DNA of 64,000 nucleotides, from NCBI GenBank assembly GCA_037447655.1, contig JBBHKE010001763.1:108961-172960 (forward strand), read 5' to 3'. The position numbers were made by a program, and so were the translations under genes. The notes under the pieces were generated by a model. The model made no database searches, was not told the DNA's origin, and saw nothing but the letters and a program-made list of their open reading frames with translations. Positions 57,295 through 64,000 of this stretch are shown here, one piece after another. The DNA comes from Zygnema cylindricum (lineage: Eukaryota > Streptophyta > Zygnematophyceae > Zygnematales > Zygnemataceae). The first letter of the stretch is position 1. Each line of letters begins with the position of its first letter.

Positions 57295-60200
57295 AGTTAT
57301 GGGCCCACCCTCTAGGGTACCAATCTTTAATGGAACTGGCTTCATATACTGGGAAAGTATGATGATAGGAGCTCTATGCGAAAAAAGGTTTTGGGGGATA
57401 GTGAGTGGACGGTTGGGGCGTCCATCAAGTCTTGGAATTCCTCCAGGGTTTGGAGGAAGCAGATTCACCAGAAAAGAGGATCCACCTTCAACGGAGGAAA
57501 CAAAAGAAGGAGAGGTGGTGAACAAAGGAAAGGAGAAGGAGGTGACCACACCAATAACAACTGGTTCGACATTCATGTCACCTATTCCGAGGAACGAGAA
57601 AATGATACTGAAACCTGGGACTTCAACAATATGGCGGCAAAGCACTTCATCCTACACCATCTCATTTAAGGACTTGCATGTCAACATTTGCAGGTAGAAA
57701 AGGCATCCGATCTTTGGATGGCTCTAATAGAGATGTACCGAAGTGGTACAATTCAGCAACAACAGTTGGCTGATCAAAAAGTTAAAGAGTATGTATACAA
57801 AGGGGGGAAGATGTTGGATTTTTGCAATGAGCTTGCTACAAACTTCATGGAGCTAGAGAGTGCGGGAAAAGATTTTAGTGAAAAAGAAAAGATTAACTGT
57901 TTACTGATGAAGTTACCCGATGAGTTCGAGAACATAGTCAACCGTGTGCAAGACTTGCCAGACTCAAGGTGGATATGGAACTCAGTGGTAGGGATGATTC
58001 TCGTTCGGGAGAATACGATTGAGATCCGAAGGGGAGGAAAGAGTGGCCAAGCTTTGGCAACTGCGACTGATTGGAGGAACAAGGAGTCTTGAAAACCGGT
58101 CGGAAACTATGGGGGGAGGGAGCAGAAAAATCAGACCGACGAGTTGGGACCAAGGGCTCCCAAAGGTTTATGTCATTTTTGTAAGAAACTTGGGCATTAT
58201 ATGGTAGAGTGCACCAAGCTAACCGAGCTTCGGTTAAAGGAGGGGCAGACCGGTGGTACCGCGAGAGGAAAGAAAAAGGCCCTTGTGACACAGGTATATG
58301 AGGGGGAATCCGAGGGAGAGGACAATGAGCTCTTTTTGGATGTGGAGTTGGAGGCGAAAAACGAGGTTGAAATTCCACGAAGGCAGAATTATGCTTATGG
58401 TGGATTGAAAGGTGAAGCAGGCTGGATTATAGATTCAAGTGCCTGCATGCACATGTGTAACGATAGGCACCTGTTCACTAAGATAAGAAATATTCCCACC
58501 GTAGAGATAGAGTACGGGGATGGGAGGATAGTCACCACTACTCTTGTAGGATCAGTAGATTTGAAAGTGTTAGTAGAAGGAAAGACATCTATAGTAACAT
58601 TCTCCGATGTATTGTTTATTCCGGAGCTGAACAAAAACCTCATCTCTACATCTGTATTAGATGATAAGGATTTTTTTACTAGCATTAGGGAAGGAGTCTT
58701 TACTGCTAGTTTTGAGGAGGATGTCTATTTCATTGCTGAGAAAGGTAGCCATGCGATGTTTAGGCTGGTTTTAAATAATGAAAAGAAGAAACTTTATTAT
58801 GCTGGTGTTCATGATATTATGATGTGGCATAAGAGGCTTGGGCATGTGAATCTAGATAAGTTAAGAGAGATGTTAAAGATGGGAGTGGTGGAAGGGATTC
58901 AGTTCAGTGAGAGTGATAATATAAGTGATTGTAGTGGATGTGCTCAAGGTAAAACACACAGATTACCCTTTCCTAAAACAACCACCTATAAGGGAGAAAA
59001 AATTCTAGATCTAGTACACACAGATATTTGGGGACCAGCTAAAGTGCCCTCACCGGGGGGGAAGAGATTTATGATGACTATCACTGATGATTGGTCTCGG
59101 TATTCTCGAGTGTATTTTTTGAAAAACAAGTCCGAAGCTCACGATGGTTTTAGACAATATAAAGCATGGAGCGAAAAACTTCATGAAACTCCAATCAAGA
59201 GAATAAGGAGTGACACTAGTGGAGAGTATACTTCTAACCAGTTTGAGGATGTTTTGAGGGAAGATGGGGTCCAACACCAAAAGACAGTTCCAGAAAACCC
59301 GGAACAGAATGTGGTAGCTGAAAGGTTAAATAGAACACTAAGTGATAGTGCTAGAAGTATGTTGTCAGATAAGAAGATAGGAAAAAGGTTTTGGGCAGAA
59401 GCAATGAACTCTGCTAATTACCTCAAAAATAGAGTTCTTACTTCAGCTATAAAAGATCAAACACCTTATGAGAGATAGACAGGCCGGAAACCAGACTTTT
59501 CTCACTTAAAGGTTTTCGGCAGTCAAGTATTCAGTCTAAATACAGATTCGTCTAATTGGAAGGTATATCCTAAAGGAAAACCGGGATACTTATTAGGATA
59601 TGATGAGGATGTTAAAGGATATAGAGTTTATGATATAAAAAGGGAAGATATAATCTTAGTAAAGCATCTAGTAGTTATGGATGAAGGAAAGTCTGTGGAT
59701 CCCTTCAAATATACAAAGTCAGTAAAAATCAGATGTGAGTCAGAAAATTCTGATGACTTTGAGCTTCCTAACTATCCAAGTTTTAGAGAACATGACATTC
59801 TTGCAGATACAAATCAGACCGAAAAAGACTCGGCTGTGGAAACTCCAGTGACAACTCTACCCGAAGCGGAAGACGTGGTGGAAATTGATTCGGAATCAAG
59901 GGATAGGGGAGAAGCCGAATTTGTTCGAAAGGATCCACGAGAACCATCTATTCCGACCTCAGATTTTGAGGGGGGAAGGAGAAGTAGCAAAAGACTAGAA
60001 GAAAAAGAGGTTAATAACAAGGTAACTAAACTATCTCATCAAGATGAACCTCAAACTTATGGAGAGGCGATGACTTGTACAGAAAGAAACTGGTGGAAGA
60101 CAGCCATCAATGAGGAGATGGCCTCAATTATGGCAGCTGATACTTGGGAGCTGGTGGATTGTCCACCTAACCGAAAACCAATCGGCTGTAAGTGGGTTTT

Positions 60201-61632
60201 TCAAATTAAAACTCAACCCAGATAACACAATCGAGCGCTATAAGGCTCGACTAGTAGCAAAGGGATTTACACAAAAGGAGGGAATTGACTACGAGGAAAC
60301 CTTTGCCTCGGTGGTCAGATTTCCCTCTGTCAGCATACGTCTCAGCCTGACAGCAGCGGAAGACATGGAAGTGCACCAGATGAACATCAAGACAGCCTTT
60401 TTGCATGGAGAATTGGAAAAGGAGATCTTCATGCGACAACCTGAAGGTTTTGTGGAGGAAGGAGGGGAGAGTAAGGTATGTCGGCTGATTAAATATTTTT
60501 ATGGTTTGAAACAGGCAACCCGACAGTGGAATAACAAGCTTGATGAGTTTCTTACCGGTCTGGGATATATCGGGATCAGCTCAGATCACTCAATCTATTT
60601 TTTCGAAGATGAGGAAGGTTTTATATTTATTGCAATTTATGTTGATGATTTGCTTGTTTTAAGTAAATCAATGGAAAAAATTATTAAACTGAAAACCGAT
60701 CTTAAGGGGAGATTTGAAATGAATAATATGGGGGAAGCAAATTATATTTTGGGAATTCAAGTAGAGAGAGACCGAAAAAGAAAAATTATAAGATTGACTC
60801 AAAAGGAAGCAATAGGGAACACGCTTGAAAATTTTCAAATGGATAAAGCTAATAGTTGTACAACTCCAATGGAGTTGAAGAAAGGAAGTGAGGGGAGTGA
60901 GGAAGAAGGAGTCATAGTCTTAGACGAGAAATTATCTCCTGAAGAAAAGAATTTCATGTCGACTATTCCTTACATGCAAGTAGTGGGAAGTCTAATCTAT
61001 TTTATGAATTTTACCCGGCCGGATTTAGCTGCAACTGTAGGAGTGTTGAGTAGAAGTCTAAATGCTCCCACTAAGAGGGATTGGGAGGCAGCTAAGAGAG
61101 TCCTTAGATATTTGATAGGAACTAGGGATCTATGGTTGCATTTGGGTGGGGAGAATACTGACATCACTACTTCGAGTGATGCTAGTTATGGTGATGCTTC
61201 GATGAGGAGATGTACTTCTAGATATGTATTATATGTGGGTGATGGGGCTTGCTGTTGGAGTAGCAAACAGCAAAAGTTATTGCTCAGTCCACCATGGAGG
61301 CTGAGTATATGGCCTCTTGCTCAGCTGTAAAAGAATTGATGTGGGTCAAATCTTTGCTTGGTGAGCTTGGTCACCTTAAGAGTGGTGTGCAGAAAATATT
61401 TTGTGATAATCAGGCAGCAATCGCTATTTCTGCCAATCCTAAACATCATTTTAAAGCCAAACACATGGACATCAGACTCAACTTTGTTAGAGAGAAAGTA
61501 GAAAACAAAATAATCAGTTTAGAGTACCAACCAGATAGTGAGATGGTAGCAGATATGATGACCAAACCCGTGCCTTCCCCTAAGATAATTTTCTGCAGGG
61601 AGAAGTGTGGTCTGAAATTAAAGATTGACTAG
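57295..61632 (+). pseudogene. copia gag-pol polyprotein, disrupted
   Basis: Gag starts near 57300 (PSRVPIFNGTGFIYWESMMI) and shifts frame near 57600. One frame then runs to 60225 with in-frame stops at 57667, 58090 and 59476. Landmarks in order: zinc knuckle CHFCKKLGHYMVEC (about 58171-58211), protease site WIIDSSACMHMC with Ser for the usual Gly of DSGA (about 58425-58460), and integrase HHCC region from WHKRLGHVN (58827). Next come the integrase catalytic segments HTDIWGP, RSDTSGEY and PENPEQNVVAERLNRT. Reverse transcriptase follows in another frame (60200-61290) with YVDDLLVLSK (60638), and RNase H returns to the first frame (SDASYGD, then MEAEYMASCSAVKELMWV from 61294). Ends at TAG 61630-61632. 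Confidence 0.9.
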
Positions 61633-61645
61633 AAAATAAAGGGAG

Positions 61646-62694
61646 TGTAGAAATTAATGGTCCATTATTAAGTATTTTCTAGGTCTAAATAGAAAGAAGC
61701 CGAGGCAGTCTACCTCTAACTTCTCTCTCCAACTCTCAAACTTGTTGAAGTCAGTGAGAAATTGGAGAGGGAGCTAGAGCCATAGCTACATAGGCTATCC
61801 AGAGGTTTACGGGAAATACATATTAGTTAGGGGTTTTTTAACTAAAAGGTATGTGCCGGCCACAGGATTTGATCCTGGTACCTGCCGGCTGGCAATCTGC
61901 CGATAGCCGGTAGTCTTAGCCGTTAACTCTAGAACTAGTGTTACGTACTATATAGTTCGATAATTAATTAAACATTATCAGTTTCCATAATTCATTTAAC
62001 TGTAACTTTTTACGGGATACATTGATCCAGTAATATAACAGTACGGATTACGGTACGGATAAGAAACTAATACCGCGTATTTATTTCTTTAATGAAACGA
62101 ATATCGCGAATGTATTTATTAGGGCTACGAATAAATGTGAATTTAATCAAACGGCCGGAATTAACGCCGAGATCCCGGAAGAGAATTTCGACGGTTTGTG
62201 GTCATCGCCACATCGGATGACACGTGGCGGAGTAACATTGGATCGCGACATCTCGGAGGATTACACGAGCGAATCCGGACCTACCATGTGTCAACATTTA
62301 GGCCATGTGGTACAGTGTCCGTACAGAAAGTACACCGGCAGTTGTACTTTTGTGTACGGAACTGTAATCTGATTGGTTCCGTACATCAGTAGATAGAGTC
62401 TATGAGAGAGATAGGACTTAGAAAAAATTAGGAGATAGGACCCTCTCTCCTAGAGAGCTTTTGTACAAAATGTCAACTTTGACCCTCCATAACTAACTGC
62501 TCAAAGGAGCAAATTCAGAGATTAGTTTTGCTATCAACTCAGGGGAGTCTTATCTTCACAAGGGTGAAGTTGGTTAGAGTTTTTGTCTACCAGGGTGGCA
62601 GTTATTTTTGCTGAAACAGAAAGGGGTCATGGTAATCCTAAAGGCTTCTTGGAAGCTGTCCACTCTGAGGACTTATGGAGGTCTCACAGTTTCA
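61646..62694 (+). repeat. 3' LTR of the inner copia element
   Basis: It is nearly identical to 56247-57294, with scattered substitutions. It starts TGTAGAAATTAATGGTCCAT after a purine tract and ends CACAGTTTCA, followed by the duplicated CTTTT. It would supply the polyadenylation region. The substitutions between the two LTRs mean the insertion is not recent. Confidence 0.9.
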
Positions 62695-64000
62695 CTTTTG
62701 TGTATGGAATTGCATTTTGATTGGCTCTGTACATCAGTAGATAGAGTCTGTGAGAAAGATAGGACTTAGAAAAATTACGAGATAGGACCCTCTCTCCCAG
62801 AGAGCTTCTGTACAAAAGGTCAACTTTGTCCCTTCATAACTTACTGCTCAGGGGAGCAAATCAGAGATTCTTTTTGCTATCGACTCAGGGGAGTCTTGCC
62901 TTCATAGGGGTGAAGTTGGTCAAAGTTATTGTCTGCCAAGGTAGTAGTTTTTTTTGCTGAAACACAAAGGGGTCAGGGTTATGCTAGAGGCTTCTTAGAC
63001 GCTGTCCACTCTGAGGACTTATAGAGGTCTCAAAGTTTTAGGTTATGGGCCCACCCTCTAGGGTACCAATCTTTAATGGAACGGGCGTCATATACTAGGA
63101 AAGTATGATGATAGGAGCTCTATGCGAAAAAAGGTTTTGGGGGATAGTGAGTGGACGGTTGGGGAGTCCATCAAGTCTTGGAATTCCTCCAGGGTTTGGA
63201 GGAAGCAAATTCACCAAGAAAGAGGATCCACCTTCAATGGAGGAAACAAAAGAAGGAGAGGTGGTGGACAAAGGAAAGGAGAAGGAGGCGATCACACCAA
63301 TCAACTGGTTCTGCATTCATGTCACCTATTCTGAGGAAAGAGGAAAATGATTCTCAAACCTGGGACTTGAACAATATGGCGGCAAAGCACTTCATCCTAC
63401 GCCATCTCACTCAAGCACTTTTATGTCCTCATTTGCAGGTAGAAAGGGCATCCGATCATTGGATGCCTCTCATAGAGATGTACCGAAGTGGTACGATTCA
63501 ACAACAACAGTTGGCTGATCAAAAAGTTAAGGAGTATGTATACAAAGGGGGGAAGATGTTGGATTTGTGCAATGAGCTTGCTACAATCTTCATGGAGCTA
63601 GAGAGTGCGGGAAAAGATTTTAGTGAAAAAGAAAAGGTTAACTATTTACTGATGAGTTCGAGAACATAGTCAACCGTGTGCAGGACTTGCCGGACTCAAG
63701 GTAGATATAGAACTCAGTGGTAGGGATGATTCTCGTTCGAGAGAATACGATTGAGATCCGAAGGGGAGGAAAGAGTGGCCAAGCCTTGGCAACTGCGACC
63801 CATTGGAGGAACAAGGAGTCCCGAAAACCGGTCGGAAACTATGGGGGGAGGGAGCAGAAAAATCAGACCGACGAGTTCGGACCAAGGGCTCCCAAAGGTT
63901 TGTGTCATTTTTGTAAGAAACCTGGGCACTATATGGCTGAGTGCACTAAGCTAACTGAGCTTCGGTTAAAGGAGGGGCAGATCGGTGGTACCCCGAGAGG
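62695..64000 (+). mobile_element. outer copia element: rest of 5' LTR and gag, runs off window
   Basis: From 62700 the LTR continues (GTGTATGGAATTGCATTTTG) to about 63040, ending CAAAGTTTTA instead of TTCA. The internal region follows with GGTTATGGGCCCACCC, as in the inner element. Gag-like frames (GALCEKRFWGIVSGRLG near 63115; MYRSGTIQQQQLADQKVKEY near 63478; CHFCKKPGHYMAEC near 63904) are broken by frameshifts near 63350 and 63655. A short internal deletion also removes a few residues relative to the inner copy near 63650. The remainder lies beyond 64000. Confidence 0.85.

Larger units (their letters stand above)
56247..62694 (+). mobile_element. full-length Ty1/copia retrotransposon, 6.4 kb, TSD CTTTT
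   Basis: Two LTRs of about 1,048 bp (56247-57294 and 61646-62694) start TGTAGAAATTAATGG and end CAGTTTCA. The target duplication CTTTT is at 56242-56246 and 62695-62699. A purine tract AAAATAAAGGGAG precedes the 3' LTR. Order of domains is gag zinc knuckle, protease, integrase, reverse transcriptase, RNase H, as in copia. The coding region has several stops and two frameshifts, so the element could move only with help. Confidence 0.95.

Overview
The window is nuclear DNA of a eukaryote, most likely a streptophyte (plant-lineage) alga or another early-diverging plant-lineage organism. Evidence: genes split by many short-exon GT-AG introns, a PHD/GNAT protein of the plant IDM1 type, a nucleotide-transporter-like fragment, Ty1/copia retroelements, and a very high load of decayed DNA transposons and MITEs. 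I cannot name the species. Ten Ns at 26232-26241 mark an assembly gap.

Host genes. (1) 745-1302 (+): last two exons of a membrane protein resembling the C-terminus of plastid/bacterial ATP/ADP (NTT/TLC) transporters. (2) 17845-25256 (-): an IDM1-like GNAT acetyltransferase domain spread over small exons, followed by about 1,200 residues of Lys/Glu-rich tail with a repeated KVKFRG-type motif; its 5' exons are not resolved. (3) 26320-27079 (+): the 3'-terminal exon of an unrecognised protein, cut off by the gap. (4) 29058-40362 (-): the most remarkable locus. Up to sixteen phase-consistent exons encode a complete cobyrinate a,c-diamide synthase (CobB/CbiA type: P-loop plus class I glutaminase), then a roughly 370-residue Ala/Ser/Gly-rich linker, then a complete BtuF-like vitamin B12/Fe-chelate periplasmic-binding domain. 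A bacterial-type corrinoid or tetrapyrrole amidase appears joined to a corrinoid-binding-type domain in one eukaryotic transcription unit; two abutting genes remain possible.

Mobile DNA. 2106-11597 is a 9.5 kb DNA transposon with pogo/CENP-B-like HTH plus DDD transposase exons, a second K/E-rich coiled-coil ORF lying inside the first transposase intron, and clusters of AGCGACGAC hairpins. A second copy (52027-55533) is interrupted by copia DNA and a third, more decayed one starts at 41822. Short TA-flanked MITEs (14857-15055, 17110-17532, 31724-32263) share its termini. Other families are hAT-like foldback MITEs (8-bp target duplications) and PIF/Harbinger-like MITEs (3-bp TTA/TAA duplications). 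At the right end a 6.4 kb copia element (56247-62694, TSD CTTTT) sits inside the LTR of a sibling copia element (55534-64000+), which itself sits inside the second DNA transposon copy. Two solo LTRs (43087-44271, 50049-51078) belong to related elements. Several insertions nest three deep and can be ordered in time from their target duplications.

Long microsatellites and minisatellites fill introns and intergenic DNA: (TATC)n at 45.2-45.85 kb, an AAT/AAC repeat at 16.5 kb, and GATA-like and 53-bp arrays in the introns of the GNAT gene. I found no rRNA, no convincing tRNA gene, no CRISPR and no operon-like structure.
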